Source: Palsa-1392 sp036490335
GTDB lineage: Bacteria > Verrucomicrobiota > Verrucomicrobiia > Chthoniobacterales > UBA10450
Assembly (NCBI GenBank): GCA_036490335.1
Contig: DASXEB010000003.1
Coordinates: 1-64,000 of the forward strand
Reading direction: 5' to 3'
DNA length: 64,000 nucleotides
Part shown: in pieces, positions 49,194 to 58,270 of the stretch
Position numbering within the stretch: the stretch's first letter is position 1
Layout: every line of letters starts with the position of its first letter
Notes under the pieces: generated by a model
Database searches by the model: none
Seen by the model: only the letters and a program-made list of their open reading frames with translations
Told to the model about the DNA's origin: nothing
Made by a program: the position numbers and the translations under genes

Positions 49194-50596
49194 GCCGATT
49201 CGCCGTTTTCGTTCGGCAAGCGCGGGAGCAATTCCGGCGCCTGCAACTCGCGCGCGATTTGCTCGACCGGCTCGAGCGGCTCGATCTCGACCCCGAGCGG
49301 CGCGGCATGGAGATCGCGAAATTTTCGCGCGCTCACAAAAACGCGAGTTTCAATATTTCCGGCCGCTTTATTAAAGGCGTCGACCGCGTTGTTCAGGCTT
49401 TTGCCCAGACTGGTGAAGTGGTGCGAAAGATCGGCGAAACGCTTGTACAACTCGCTGCCGAGATCTCTAATCTCGCTGGCGTTTTGGGCGAGCTTTTCCT
49501 GGCGCCAGCCGTAACAAACCGCGCGCAAAAGCGCGATCAGTGTCGTCGGAGTGGCGAGGATGATTTTTTTTTCGGCGCCGAATTCGATCAGCATCGGATC
49601 GCGCTCAAGCGCGGCGCTGAAAAACATCTCGCCGGGCAAAAACAAAATCACGAAGTCAGGCGTGTTCTCGAACTGCTCCCAATAAGCCTTGCGCGAAAGT
49701 TTCTCGATATGGGTGCGGACCTGCGCGGCGTGATGCTGCAAACGCGAGATGCGCGCTTCATCGTTAGGCGCTTCGAGCGCTTCGAGGTAGGCGTTGAGCG
49801 ACGCCTTCGCGTCGACCACGACGGTTTTGCCGGCGGGCAAATGCACGACCAGATCGGGGCGCATCCGCCCTTCCTCGGTTTGCACGGTCGTTTGCTCGAA
49901 GAAATCGCAATGATCGACCATCCCCGCGAGCTCGACGACGCGGCGCAGTTGAATCTCGCCCCAACGCCCGCGCACAATCGGCGACCGCAGCGCGCGCACG
50001 AGGTTGCTCGTTTCCGAGCGCAAATAATTTTGCGTCTCGCCAAGCTGCCGCACCTGCGTCGTCAGCGCTTCGTAGGCGCCGGTGCGCGCTTTCTCGAGGT
50101 CGTTGATTTTCGCGTCGACTTTGTCGAGCGACTCGCGCATCGGCCTAACGAGTGCATCGATCGCGCTCTGCCGCTTCTCGAGATCGCCTTTCGCGCTCTC
50201 CTGATTTTTTTCCAAGATCGATTTCGCGATTTCGAGAAAAGAATTGTTGTTGTTGCGCAGCGCGTCGGCCGAGAGCGCCTTGAAGGCGTCGCCAAAACGC
50301 TTTTGCGCTTCCTCGAGCACGGCCAGTTTTTCCTTGAGCGCTTTTCGCTCCTGCTCAAGCTGCGTTTCGAGCGTCGCGATGCGCGCGGCAGCCTTTGTGT
50401 CGCGCTCGCCGGCGCTCGTCTGCGCGGCCGCGAGGGTTTGCGACAACTCGGCGAGCTGCGCATTTTTCGCCGCCTCGCATTCGGCGATCGCGCGCGCGCG
50501 TTTCTGATGCGAGAAGATCGCGCAAAGTCCCCAGCCGACGACGAACCCGAGAAAAACGAGAACGCCGATGCCGAGATAAATGACGGTGCTGCTCAC
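49190..50596 (-). CDS. rmuC: DNA recombination protein RmuC
   Basis: 468 residues. N-terminal membrane helix (VIYLGIGVLVFLGFVVGWGL) followed by a long coiled coil (residues about 40-190) and the RmuC nuclease-like domain: LRSETSNLVRALRSPIVRGR, WGEIQLRRVVELAGMVDHCD, MRPDLVVHLPAGKTVVVDAK and AYWEQFENTPDFVILFLPGE. RmuC limits sequence inversion at short repeats and has a PD-(D/E)XK-like core. One may note that this genome carries many short repeats. The start is the ATG that puts the membrane helix at the N-terminus. Confidence 0.93.
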   Translation of the reverse strand: MSSTVIYLGIGVLVFLGFVVGWGLCAIFSHQKRARAIAECEAAKNAQLAELSQTLAAAQTSAGERDTKAAARIATLETQLEQERKALKEKLAVLEEAQKRFGDAFKALSADALRNNNNSFLEIAKSILEKNQESAKGDLEKRQSAIDALVRPMRESLDKVDAKINDLEKARTGAYEALTTQVRQLGETQNYLRSETSNLVRALRSPIVRGRWGEIQLRRVVELAGMVDHCDFFEQTTVQTEEGRMRPDLVVHLPAGKTVVVDAKASLNAYLEALEAPNDEARISRLQHHAAQVRTHIEKLSRKAYWEQFENTPDFVILFLPGEMFFSAALERDPMLIEFGAEKKIILATPTTLIALLRAVCYGWRQEKLAQNASEIRDLGSELYKRFADLSHHFTSLGKSLNNAVDAFNKAAGNIETRVFVSARKFRDLHAAPLGVEIEPLEPVEQIARELQAPELLPRLPNENGESA

Positions 50597-50656
50597 AAAA
50601 TTATGGAACCGACTCGCAGTGTAGCAAAACGCCGGCGCGAGAGCCAGAAATGCATC

Positions 50657-52702
50657 CTACCACGAGACGCGCACGCCGCCGTAAGCCGCGCGGCCGAGCG
50701 CCGGAAAGCCGAATACTTCGGCGTAATGTTCGTTCGTCAGGTTGTCGATGCGGGCGAAGATCGTTAGGCGCGAATTGAACGCGTACTCGGCCGCGAAGTT
50801 GACGAAGGAATAATCTTCGATGTCGAAATTCGGCTCGCCGAAATTCAGTTCCTCGCGGGCGTTGACCCATTTCGCTTCCGCGGTCGTGCGCAGCTTGCCT
50901 AACCATAAGTAGGATGCGGAAAGGTAAACTTCGTTGCGCGGACGCCGTGGCAGGCGCGAACCGACCGGCTGCGAAATGTCGGCGGTGCTCGTTTTTTCCG
51001 CGTCGAGATACGTGTAACTCGCGACGAGGTTGAGATTCGCGATCGGCCGCGCGTGAAGCTCCGTTTCCAGACCTTGCGTGCGCGCGGCGCCCAGATTTAC
51101 GAGGTCGAATTCGCCGTTGTAGCCGATGACGTTCGAGAGGTCGTTATGGAAATATGTCGCGCCTAACGAGACGCGCTCGTCCCACAAATTCTGCGTCACG
51201 CCGGCGTCGAAGCCGCGCACTTTCTCAGGATCGAGATTGAAGTTGTTCCCGAAAATTTTGTCCTGGCTCGAGGGCGGACTGAAGCCGGTCGCATAACTCG
51301 AATGCAGAATCGTGTCGGTCGGCGCGATTTTGTAACTGCCGGCAAAACGATAAGTCCAAACGTCGCCAAACTGATTGAAGTGATCGAAACGCCCGCCGGC
51401 GATGAGATTCAAATTCGCCAGCGGCGTCGTACTTGCCTGCAAAAATCCTGCCGTCTCATCGGTATGATCGTGCAAAAAAGTCGGCTCCGGCCCGAAGGCC
51501 TGCGAGACAAACGGCTGTTTGTCTCCGCTGTCGATGTCGCTGTAGAAAAAGCCGCTCGTCAAAGTGAGCCAGTGCGCCGGGCGGAGATCGTTTTGGTAAT
51601 CGATCGTTAGGCGTTTGAAAAGCGCGCGCGTCGGGCCGGTGAATCCGTCATCGTTAGGGTCGTTCACCTGCCGCTCGTGGTCGTAATCGACGATCAACTT
51701 GTGCTCCCACCAATCGGTCGCTTTCCAATCGACGTGCGGCGCGATCAGCCAGCGTTCGGTGAGCAAATTGTCGAGCGGCCGCGGCGTGAAAATCGAATTC
51801 GGATTGCCCGCGTCGGAGAGCGAATAAGTGAAGGTGCCGCTGATGCGCAGTTGTTCGTTAGGCGACCAGCCGAGGTTCGCGACCGCGTCGGTGTTGCGAT
51901 ACTGATTGTTAGGCCGTGCGTTGTCGGTGTCGAGCCGGCTCGCGCCTAACGAATAGTCGAGCTGCTGCCAGCTTCCCGAGCTCGCGAACGTCTCGCGAAA
52001 AGTGTCGTAGGAACCACCTTCCGCGCTCACCTCGCCGGTCGGCGGACCGCTGCCGACTTTGGTGAAAAGCTGAATCACGCCGGCGAGCGCGCTCGGCCCG
52101 TAAATCGTGCTCTGCGGACCGCGCACGATCTCGATCCGATCGATGTCGTCAGTGGTCAGATCGGCGAAATTGAACGCGCCTTCGAGGCCCTGATTGATCG
52201 GAATGCCGTCGAGCAAAACCTGGGTGTGCTCGCTGTTCAAACCGCGGGTGAAAACGGAGGTGAGCTGACCTTGCGTGCCCGTTTGCACGATCGACAAGCC
52301 CGGCACTTCGCGCAACGCATCCGCGACGCGCTCGGTTTGTTTTTCCTCGAGATCATCCGACGTGATCACGCTCACGCTCGCGGGCGAATCCTCCTCCGGC
52401 GTCGGAATGCGCGTCGCGCTCACGACAATCTCCTCAGCTTCCGAAGCTGGCGTCGGCGAAGGTGAAGGAATCGCGATCGCGTCCTGCGCCAAGCTTCGAG
52501 ACAACAAACTTCCGAAAATCAGAACCGCGATGCAGAACAATTCCGGGAAGCGCGCACGCCTCGCAGCAAAGCCTCGGTGCCTCGCGACCAAACCAAAGAT
52601 ATCATCCTTCCGCCTAACGACCCCGCATTTCAAAGTCCGCGACGGCGAGGCGCCATCGCTCGCACGCGCGGCGCGTGCGCTCCTCAGAACAAATCCAAAC
52701 AT
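50657..52702 (-). CDS. TonB-dependent outer-membrane receptor, BtuB-like
   Basis: 681 residues from ATG 52702; GGAGGT at 52711-52716 lies 8 nt upstream, which fixes the start. A 50-residue leader precedes the signal hydrophobic stretch (FCIAVLIFGSLLSRSLAQ). The plug domain follows: EIVVSATRIPTPEEDSPASV, SVITSDDLEEKQTERVADAL, GLSIVQTGTQGQLTSVFTRG and IDRIEIVRGPQSTIYGPSAL. The barrel ends in AYGGVRVSW, with a terminal aromatic as usual. The cobalamin riboswitch upstream makes vitamin B12 or a corrinoid the likely substrate. No TonB box could be assigned with confidence. Confidence 0.88.
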   Translation of the reverse strand: MFGFVLRSARAARASDGASPSRTLKCGVVRRKDDIFGLVARHRGFAARRARFPELFCIAVLIFGSLLSRSLAQDAIAIPSPSPTPASEAEEIVVSATRIPTPEEDSPASVSVITSDDLEEKQTERVADALREVPGLSIVQTGTQGQLTSVFTRGLNSEHTQVLLDGIPINQGLEGAFNFADLTTDDIDRIEIVRGPQSTIYGPSALAGVIQLFTKVGSGPPTGEVSAEGGSYDTFRETFASSGSWQQLDYSLGASRLDTDNARPNNQYRNTDAVANLGWSPNEQLRISGTFTYSLSDAGNPNSIFTPRPLDNLLTERWLIAPHVDWKATDWWEHKLIVDYDHERQVNDPNDDGFTGPTRALFKRLTIDYQNDLRPAHWLTLTSGFFYSDIDSGDKQPFVSQAFGPEPTFLHDHTDETAGFLQASTTPLANLNLIAGGRFDHFNQFGDVWTYRFAGSYKIAPTDTILHSSYATGFSPPSSQDKIFGNNFNLDPEKVRGFDAGVTQNLWDERVSLGATYFHNDLSNVIGYNGEFDLVNLGAARTQGLETELHARPIANLNLVASYTYLDAEKTSTADISQPVGSRLPRRPRNEVYLSASYLWLGKLRTTAEAKWVNAREELNFGEPNFDIEDYSFVNFAAEYAFNSRLTIFARIDNLTNEHYAEVFGFPALGRAAYGGVRVSW

Positions 52703-52849
52703 GACAAGTTACCTCCAATTTTTGAGAGGCGGACTTGTCGCCTGCCGGCGCTTCCTCACGACTCTCATTCTTCTTTTTTGCGAAGAAGTTTTGTCGCGCC
52801 GGTCCGCACACGCGGCGGCACGAATGAGGTGGAGCGGGCAAATATTCTG

Positions 52850-53045
52850 GCTCCTGGTTTGCGGCGCGAGCCTAACGACCCACGCACACCTTCTTCCCGC
52901 CTTCACCGCCGGCTTTGCCTAACAATGCCTAACGATTGGCTCCTGGGAAGTTGTCTCCAGTTACAGCAGCGCAACTGCTCCCGATTCGCACGGGATTTCT
53001 CGCGCCGATCCACGGATCAAACTCGCAAAGAACTGCCGCGAGCAA
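52850..53045 (-). ncRNA. Cobalamin riboswitch upstream of the BtuB-like receptor
   Basis: On the minus strand the core runs from about 53010 to 52933: GAGAAATCCCGTGCGAATCG, GGAGCAGTTGCGCTGCTGTA, then ACTGGAGACAACTTCCCAGG and AGCC. This follows the B12-element order: GGGAA/GGTGnnAATCC block, a B12-box-like GCNNCTGTAA (here GCTGCTGTAA instead of GCCACTG), and the CAGGA box. A hairpin forms GATCCGTGGATC just upstream. About 80 nt further on, AACCAGGAGCCAGAATATTT repeats the CCAGGAGCC box; it may be the true 3' end or part of a second copy. The element is about 230-340 nt from the start codon of the receptor gene. High cobalamin would be expected to turn the gene off. Confidence 0.75.
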
Positions 53046-53111
53046 TAGCGGCTTGCGCTTCCCCGCTCAAGATTTATTTGTCAGCCGTCGGAATCTTCCC
53101 GGCATTTTTTT

Positions 53112-54053
53112 GTGAAAGGTTTGCCTAACCATCTGCTCCTGACCGGCGGCGCCGGCTTCATCGGCTCGAATCTCGCGCTCGCCTTGCAGGAGAAATTTCC
53201 GGACGCGCGCCTCACGATCATTGACGATTTTCGTTCGGGCGATTTCAAAAATCTGCGCGGCTATCGCGGCGATGTCGTGGCGGCCGATCTGACGACGCTC
53301 GATTGGCAGGCGCAGTTCGGCGACGAAAAGTTTGACGTCCTTTTTCATCTTGCGTCGATCACCGACACGACGCAGCACGAACAATTGCCGCAGGTGCGCG
53401 ACAACGTCGAAAGCTTTCGCCGGCTCCTGCATTTCGCGCGGCCTAACGGGTCGCGCGTCGTCTATGCATCGTCGGCTGCGACTTACGGCGCGACAAAAAG
53501 CGCGAGCGCCGAAACGCATGAAGCGGCGCCGGCGAACGTTTATGCATTTTCGAAAGTGATCGTGGATAACATCGCGCGGCGCGAAGCGGCCGAGCACCCG
53601 GATTGGAAAATTGTCGGCCTCCGTTACTTCAACGTTTACGGCCCGCGTGAGGCGCACAAAGGCGCGCCCGCGAGCATGATTCTGCATCTCGCGCGGCAGA
53701 TGAAAGCCGGAAAACGTCCGCGCGTTTTCAAGCATGGCGAGCAGCAGCGCGATTTCGTTTACGTGAAAGACATCGTGCGCGGAACGATGCTCGCGATGGA
53801 GGCGAAGGAGAGCGGGATTTACAACCTTGGCTCCGGACAAGCGCGCTCGTTTAACGAGCTGATCGCGATTTTGAATCACTCGTTAGGCACAAACTTCGAG
53901 CCGGAATATTTCGAGAATCCGCACGCGCATTATCAGCCGTTCACGCAGGCCGACCTGAACGAAGTGCGGAAGTCGTTAGGCTACGAGCCGCAATTTTCCC
54001 TCGAAACCGGCGTCGCCGATTATTTGCACTGGCTTTACCCGCCTAACGCCTAA
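53112..54053 (+). CDS. hldD: ADP-L-glycero-D-manno-heptose-6-epimerase
   Basis: 313 residues from GTG 53112. It makes the ADP-heptose used for the LPS inner core. NAD-binding GGAGFIGSNLALAL, then FHLASITDTTQHEQ, RVVYASSAATYGAT, the YxxxK-like YAFSKVIVDNIARR and GLRYFNVYGPREAHKGAPAS. RVFKHGEQQRDFVYVKDIVR and GIYNLGSGQARSFNELIAIL are typical of RfaD/HldD. The stop TAA (54051-54053) lies inside the second of two tandem GCCTAACG copies. It is upstream of the DHS-like gene, 12 nt away. Confidence 0.9.
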   Translation: MKGLPNHLLLTGGAGFIGSNLALALQEKFPDARLTIIDDFRSGDFKNLRGYRGDVVAADLTTLDWQAQFGDEKFDVLFHLASITDTTQHEQLPQVRDNVESFRRLLHFARPNGSRVVYASSAATYGATKSASAETHEAAPANVYAFSKVIVDNIARREAAEHPDWKIVGLRYFNVYGPREAHKGAPASMILHLARQMKAGKRPRVFKHGEQQRDFVYVKDIVRGTMLAMEAKESGIYNLGSGQARSFNELIAILNHSLGTNFEPEYFENPHAHYQPFTQADLNEVRKSLGYEPQFSLETGVADYLHWLYPPNA

Positions 54054-54065
54054 CGAACACGCATT

Positions 54066-55109
54066 ATGAAACCGAAAAAATCCGATCTCCTCGTCGAAGT
54101 CGTCGAACACATCGACATCAAAAAGCATAATGTCGTCCCGCTCGTCGAGGCCATGAGCAAGATGGCATTCTCTGCGCGCGATCTCGGGCGCGCCGCGCAG
54201 ATTTACGACCAGATGCTACAGGAAAAAGATTGCGCGATCATTCTTTGCCTCGCGGGCTCGCTCATTTCCGCGGGCTTGAAACAGGTCGTGGTCGATCTGG
54301 TCGAGAACAACATGGTCGACGCGATCGTTTCGACCGGCGCGATCATCGTCGATCAGGATTTTTTCGAAGCGCTCGGCTACAAACATTACAAGGGCGATAT
54401 TTTCATCAGCGACGACGTGCTTCGGCGGCTCGCGATCGATCGCATTTACGACACTTACATCGACGAAGATGAGCTGCGGATGTGCGACGCGACCTGCGGC
54501 GAGATCGCCGATTCGCTCGAAAGACGGCCGTATTCCTCGCGCGAATTCATCCGCGAAATGGGCCGCTATTTGCAGAAGCGCGGCAAAACGAAAAACTCCG
54601 TCGTGCTCTCGGCTTTCAAAAAAGGCGTCCCGATTTTTTGTCCAGCCTTCAGCGATTGCAGCGCCGGTTTTGGATTGATCCATCACCAATTCAAAAATCC
54701 CGAGAAACATCTGAGCCTCGATTCGGCGAAGGATTTTCTCGAGCTCACGAAGGTGAAAGTCGCGTCGAAACAAAGCGGCCTGCTCATGATTGGCGGCGGT
54801 GTTCCGAAAAATTTTGCCCAGGACACTGTGGTCGCAGGCGACTACCTGGGCTTCGATGTCGGCATGCACAAATATGCCGTCCAAATCACCGTGGCCGACG
54901 ATCGCGACGGCGCCCTCAGCGGCTCGACGCTGAAGGAGGCGAACTCCTGGGGCAAAGTCGATCTCGGCGCCGAGCAGATGGTTTACGCGGAAGCGACGGT
55001 CGCGCTGCCGCTCATCGCCGGTTACGCCTATCAAAAGCGCAGCTGGAGAAATCGGAAGCCACACAATTACGCGCAGCTTCTCGATCGGCCTAACGAGAAG
55101 CGCGCCTAA
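54066..55109 (+). CDS. Deoxyhypusine synthase-like protein
   Basis: 347 residues related to deoxyhypusine synthase, which in eukaryotes and archaea aminobutylates eIF5A. NAD-binding features: AIILCLAGSLISAGLKQVVV, DAIVSTGAIIVDQDFFEALG, PAFSDCSAGFGLIHHQF, LLMIGGGVPKNFAQDTVVAG and the Lys-containing EANSWGKVDLGAEQMVYAEA, whose K corresponds to the enzyme-intermediate lysine. Bacteria lack eIF5A, and their homologues are thought to act on polyamines (homospermidine-type chemistry). It follows hldD by 12 nt, which is an unusual neighbour. Three tandem GCCTAACG copies cover its 3' end, and its stop is inside the first. Confidence 0.85.
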   Translation: MKPKKSDLLVEVVEHIDIKKHNVVPLVEAMSKMAFSARDLGRAAQIYDQMLQEKDCAIILCLAGSLISAGLKQVVVDLVENNMVDAIVSTGAIIVDQDFFEALGYKHYKGDIFISDDVLRRLAIDRIYDTYIDEDELRMCDATCGEIADSLERRPYSSREFIREMGRYLQKRGKTKNSVVLSAFKKGVPIFCPAFSDCSAGFGLIHHQFKNPEKHLSLDSAKDFLELTKVKVASKQSGLLMIGGGVPKNFAQDTVVAGDYLGFDVGMHKYAVQITVADDRDGALSGSTLKEANSWGKVDLGAEQMVYAEATVALPLIAGYAYQKRSWRNRKPHNYAQLLDRPNEKRA

Positions 55110-55127
55110 CGCCTAACGCCTAACGAA
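55106..55127 (-). repeat. Three tandem GCCTAACG copies
   Basis: GCCTAACGCCTAACGCCTAA then CGA; each copy overlaps the next by a base pattern of seven. They lie in the convergent gap between the DHS-like gene and the OsmC gene. A two-copy version is at 54042-54055. Confidence 0.85.
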
Positions 55128-55128
55128 T

Positions 55129-55536
55129 TCAGCCTTCCCAGAAAAACGTCGTCGGCCGCTCCATTTCCGCCGGGAGGCTGCGATGGACGGGACAACCCAG
55201 CGCGGTCTTCTCGAGCAGTTCGCGCTGCGGATGGTCGTTAGGCAAAGGCACGTGCACTTCCGTCGTTAGGCGCGCGACCCGGCGCGGCGCATCGGCCATT
55301 TCCTTGCTCACCCGCACGGTCATTCCGCGCAGCTCGATCTGATTGCGTTCGGCCACGATTCCCATCGTCGTCGCGATGCAGGTGCCGAGCGCGGTCGCGA
55401 CGAGATCGGTCGGCGAAAACGACTCGCCTTTGCCCTGATTATCGGCCGGGGCGTCGGTCGCGAGTTCCGATTTCGACGGTTCGTGGATCGCTTTGCAATG
55501 CAGTCCGCCGGTGTATTCGATCGAAATGTTGACCAT
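55129..55536 (-). CDS. OsmC family protein (second paralogue)
   Basis: 135 residues. The catalytic cysteines are in FSPTDLVATALGTCIATTMG and GCPVHRSLPAEMERP, as in the shorter OsmC/YhfA proteins. The N-terminal YTGGLHCKAIHEPSKSEL is typical. It likely detoxifies organic hydroperoxides. It differs clearly from the paralogue at 19.0-19.5 kb, so this is not a recent duplication. Two CGTTAGGC copies lie inside it (near 55238 and 55266). Confidence 0.88.
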   Translation of the reverse strand: MVNISIEYTGGLHCKAIHEPSKSELATDAPADNQGKGESFSPTDLVATALGTCIATTMGIVAERNQIELRGMTVRVSKEMADAPRRVARLTTEVHVPLPNDHPQRELLEKTALGCPVHRSLPAEMERPTTFFWEG

Positions 55537-55575
55537 GTCGAAATCTCGCCCGTGCGCGCTCGCGCGGCAACGCCT

Positions 55576-56640
55576 TCACGGTCGCGCGATGATCGGCGTC
55601 AGCTGAATCTTCGCGCGATGTCGCTGCAACTCCTCGCGAAAAACCGCGGTCAATTCCGGGTCGTGCAAAATATTCAGGTCGGAATTGTGCGCCGCGACAT
55701 CGTCATTTTCCCAGCTCTCGTTCCACCAGCAAAAGCCGACGACCGCCGGCCAGCGCCCGGAAAAAATATCCTGCAGGGCCGCTCGCGCCCAGCTCGCCGC
55801 CATCCCGCCGCGGTAGTGAATGTCGAAACCGAATTCCGCGATGAGGATCGGCTTGCCCGGCGCGAGACTCGTTAGGCGCGGATACGCGTGGTCGACCTCG
55901 GCGCGAAAACTCTCGACCTCTTCGCGGCTCCGTGGCGTGAGCGCGCCGTATGCGCTCAAAGCCATCCAGGCGCAATAATTTTCGCCCGGAAAATAATTCT
56001 CGAGCCGGTTCCACTTCGTCTCCGGCTGGTCGTCCCAATTGACGTGCCAGACCCATTGCAGATTCGTCGCGCCGGCCACGCGCATCACATCGACGATGTG
56101 GCGATACGCCGCGACATAGCGCGCCGGGCCTTCGCGCCGGCCGTTCCATTTTCCATTCCAGGCAAACCAGTCGCCGTTCGGCTCCGTCCCCCACTCGATC
56201 AAAATCGGAGTGCCGAAGTTTTTTGCCGCCGTTGCCCAGCGTTTCAGGTCGCCGTCGAAAAGGCCCGCCGCGATATTCGTTAGGCTGAAATTTCTCTCGC
56301 CGTGGTTCTGATCCAGATCCGATCGCAGCATCAGCCGCACGTAAGGAATTTTGCCTAACGAACGAATCCATTCGCAGGTCGCGGCGGGAAAAACGCGGGA
56401 CTCGAACCAGTTGTCGGAAAAATAAATCCAGGCCGTCTTCGCGCCGACCGTTTTCTCGAACTGCGCGACGTCCCGCGCGGTCACGTTGTGCTCGTTCGCG
56501 TCGTCGCTCGTCGGCGAGATCGCGCTGAAGAAAAAACCCTGATAAAGCTTGCCTGCGGGCGGAGGCGCAAGCGACGCCTCGAGTTCGGCGCGAAGTAAAA
56601 AGCTGGCAAGGCAGAAACCGAAAAGCGCGCGCGTTTTCAT
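55576..56640 (-). CDS. Secreted glycoside hydrolase, GH26-like
   Basis: 354 residues from ATG 56640. A short signal peptide (LFGFCLASFLLRAELEA) precedes a beta/alpha-barrel. The acid/base Glu is in LIEWGTEPNGDWFAW, and the nucleophile Glu in ILIAEFGFDIHYRG, followed by the Trp-rich VGFCWWNESWEN. Order and spacing fit GH26-type mannanase or related glycanases; the substrate cannot be fixed. Its ATG overlaps the stop of gluQRS by 4 nt, so the two are co-transcribed though unrelated. Confidence 0.75.
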   Translation of the reverse strand: MKTRALFGFCLASFLLRAELEASLAPPPAGKLYQGFFFSAISPTSDDANEHNVTARDVAQFEKTVGAKTAWIYFSDNWFESRVFPAATCEWIRSLGKIPYVRLMLRSDLDQNHGERNFSLTNIAAGLFDGDLKRWATAAKNFGTPILIEWGTEPNGDWFAWNGKWNGRREGPARYVAAYRHIVDVMRVAGATNLQWVWHVNWDDQPETKWNRLENYFPGENYCAWMALSAYGALTPRSREEVESFRAEVDHAYPRLTSLAPGKPILIAEFGFDIHYRGGMAASWARAALQDIFSGRWPAVVGFCWWNESWENDDVAAHNSDLNILHDPELTAVFREELQRHRAKIQLTPIIARP

Positions 56641-57470
56641 TCGGGATCGAATTCGCAAAATTGCGCGCGCAGTTCGTCGGGCGAAACGTCACGCGCACGA
56701 AAATGTCGCAGACTAAGCGCATCGTGCCGCTTGGCGAGACGTTTGCCTAACGAGTCGTTGACGAGCGGCGCGTGAAAAAATCTCGGCGGCGCGAGACCTA
56801 GCGCGCGATAAAGAAGCAACTGACGAAACGTTGAGAGAAGAAGATCGGCGCCGCGTACAATTTCAGTGATCTGCATCGTGGCGTCATCGACCACGACCGC
56901 GAGTTGATAGGCAGGCGTGTCGTCTTTTCGCCAGACGACGAAGTCGCCGAAATCGCTCCCGGCGCGGGCGCGTTGCGGGCCGGCGAAGCCGTCGTCGAAC
57001 TCAAGCGGTTCGTCCGCCGGGACGCGAAAGCGCCAGTTGCAGCCGGCGGGTTCGAGTTCGTTAGGCATCGTTGGGCGAGACGGCCGGCAGGTGCCGGGAT
57101 AGATCGGTTCTTCATCTTCGGCATGCGGCGCGGCGGCAGCATCGAGCAAATCGCGCCGCGAACATTCGCAGGGATAAATCAACCCGGCACCACGCAATTT
57201 TCGCCACGCGGCAAGATACAAATCGCGGCGCTCGCTCTGCCGATACGGGCCTTCGTCCCAAGTCAGACCGAACCATGCGATATCTTCGAGCAGCGCTTTT
57301 TCAAACTCGGGTCGGCAACGTTCGCGATCGAGATCCTCGATGCGCAGCACGAGCTGGCCGCCACGCGCACGGCAGCGCGATTGCGCCCGCCAGAAAGTCG
57401 CGGCGTGCCCGACGTGCAAATAGCCGGTCGGCGAAGGCGCAAGCCGTCCGCGATAGGTCGATAAATTCAC
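56637..57470 (-). CDS. gluQ: Glutamyl-Q tRNA(Asp) synthetase
   Basis: 277 residues. GluQRS is a class I aaRS-like enzyme that attaches glutamate to queuosine in tRNA(Asp). HIGH-like signature: GRLAPSPTGYLHVGHAATFW; LVLRIEDLDRERCRPEFEKA; zinc-ligand region YPCECSRRDLLD then YPGTCR. The KMSKS-like loop is GKRLAKR. The protein lacks the anticodon-binding domain of GluRS, which decides the call. Q base synthesis genes are not in the window. Confidence 0.9.
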   Translation of the reverse strand: MNLSTYRGRLAPSPTGYLHVGHAATFWRAQSRCRARGGQLVLRIEDLDRERCRPEFEKALLEDIAWFGLTWDEGPYRQSERRDLYLAAWRKLRGAGLIYPCECSRRDLLDAAAAPHAEDEEPIYPGTCRPSRPTMPNELEPAGCNWRFRVPADEPLEFDDGFAGPQRARAGSDFGDFVVWRKDDTPAYQLAVVVDDATMQITEIVRGADLLLSTFRQLLLYRALGLAPPRFFHAPLVNDSLGKRLAKRHDALSLRHFRARDVSPDELRAQFCEFDPE

Positions 57471-57545
57471 GGTCGCGATTTGCTCAATTCGGTGTTCGTT
57501 CCTGCTTCGCGCGCGCCGCTTTCAATCTGCGCCACGATTTTCAAG

Positions 57546-58229
57546 TTGAGCAAGCGTCTTCTTCTTTTCGACATCGACGGCACACTCGTCGACACCCGCG
57601 GCGCGGGCGTGCGGGCGATGAGCGATGTCCTGCGGGGGCAGTTCGGAATCGAGGATGGTCTGCGCGACGTCGAAGTCGCGGGACGGACTGATACCGGCAT
57701 CGTTAGGCAGGCGTTTCGCAAGGCGGAGATCGAGGCTTCCGAGGAAAACTTGCGCAGGTTTTTCGATTCCTATGCGCAATTTCTCGCGCGCGAGCTGCCG
57801 TGGCGCGACGGCAGACTTTTGCCCGGAATCGAAAAATTGCTCCCGCGTCTGCAAGCGCACGACGGCAACGTGCTCGCGCTTTTGACCGGCAACATCGAGC
57901 GCGCGGCGCAGTTGAAACTGGAGCATTACGGCGTCTGGAATTTTTTCGAGTTCGGCGCTTTTGCCGACGATCATGACGATCGCAACCAGCTCGGACCTTT
58001 CGCGCAAAAACGGGCGCGCGAAAAACATCTGGTCGATTTTCGCGCGGACGAAATCGACGTCATCGGCGACACGCCGCACGACGTCGCCTGCGGCAAGGCG
58101 ATCGGCGCGCGCACGATCGCGGTCGCGACAGGAACTTTTTCCGGCGAACAACTCGCGGCCCACGCGCCCGATCATGTCGTCGCCGATTTTTCCGAAGTCG
58201 ATGCGCGCATCGCCGAGCTCGGCTGGTGA
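57546..58229 (+). CDS. HAD-family hydrolase, phosphoglycolate phosphatase-like
   Basis: 227 residues from TTG 57546 (LSKRLLLFDIDGTLVDTRGA). An upstream TTG at 57480 would add 22 residues of no family character. HAD motifs: DIDGTL (nucleophile D), motif II LLTGN in LALLTGNIERAAQLKL, and the metal-binding VIGDTPHDVACGKAIGARTI. The cap is an alpha-helical type C1, as in Gph/beta-phosphoglucomutase relatives. Probably a small-molecule phosphatase; exact substrate unknown. No ATG is available, so the start is uncertain. Confidence 0.82.
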   Translation: MSKRLLLFDIDGTLVDTRGAGVRAMSDVLRGQFGIEDGLRDVEVAGRTDTGIVRQAFRKAEIEASEENLRRFFDSYAQFLARELPWRDGRLLPGIEKLLPRLQAHDGNVLALLTGNIERAAQLKLEHYGVWNFFEFGAFADDHDDRNQLGPFAQKRAREKHLVDFRADEIDVIGDTPHDVACGKAIGARTIAVATGTFSGEQLAAHAPDHVVADFSEVDARIAELGW

Positions 58230-58270
58230 GGCGATTGACGCCGCGCGCAAGAGTGACATCGTTCCCGAGC

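Noticed and set aside
49052..50767. Long plus-strand open frame antisense to rmuC
   Set aside because: Open only because of high GC and the codon bias of the real gene rmuC; composition is Arg/Ala/Leu-rich without any family signal.
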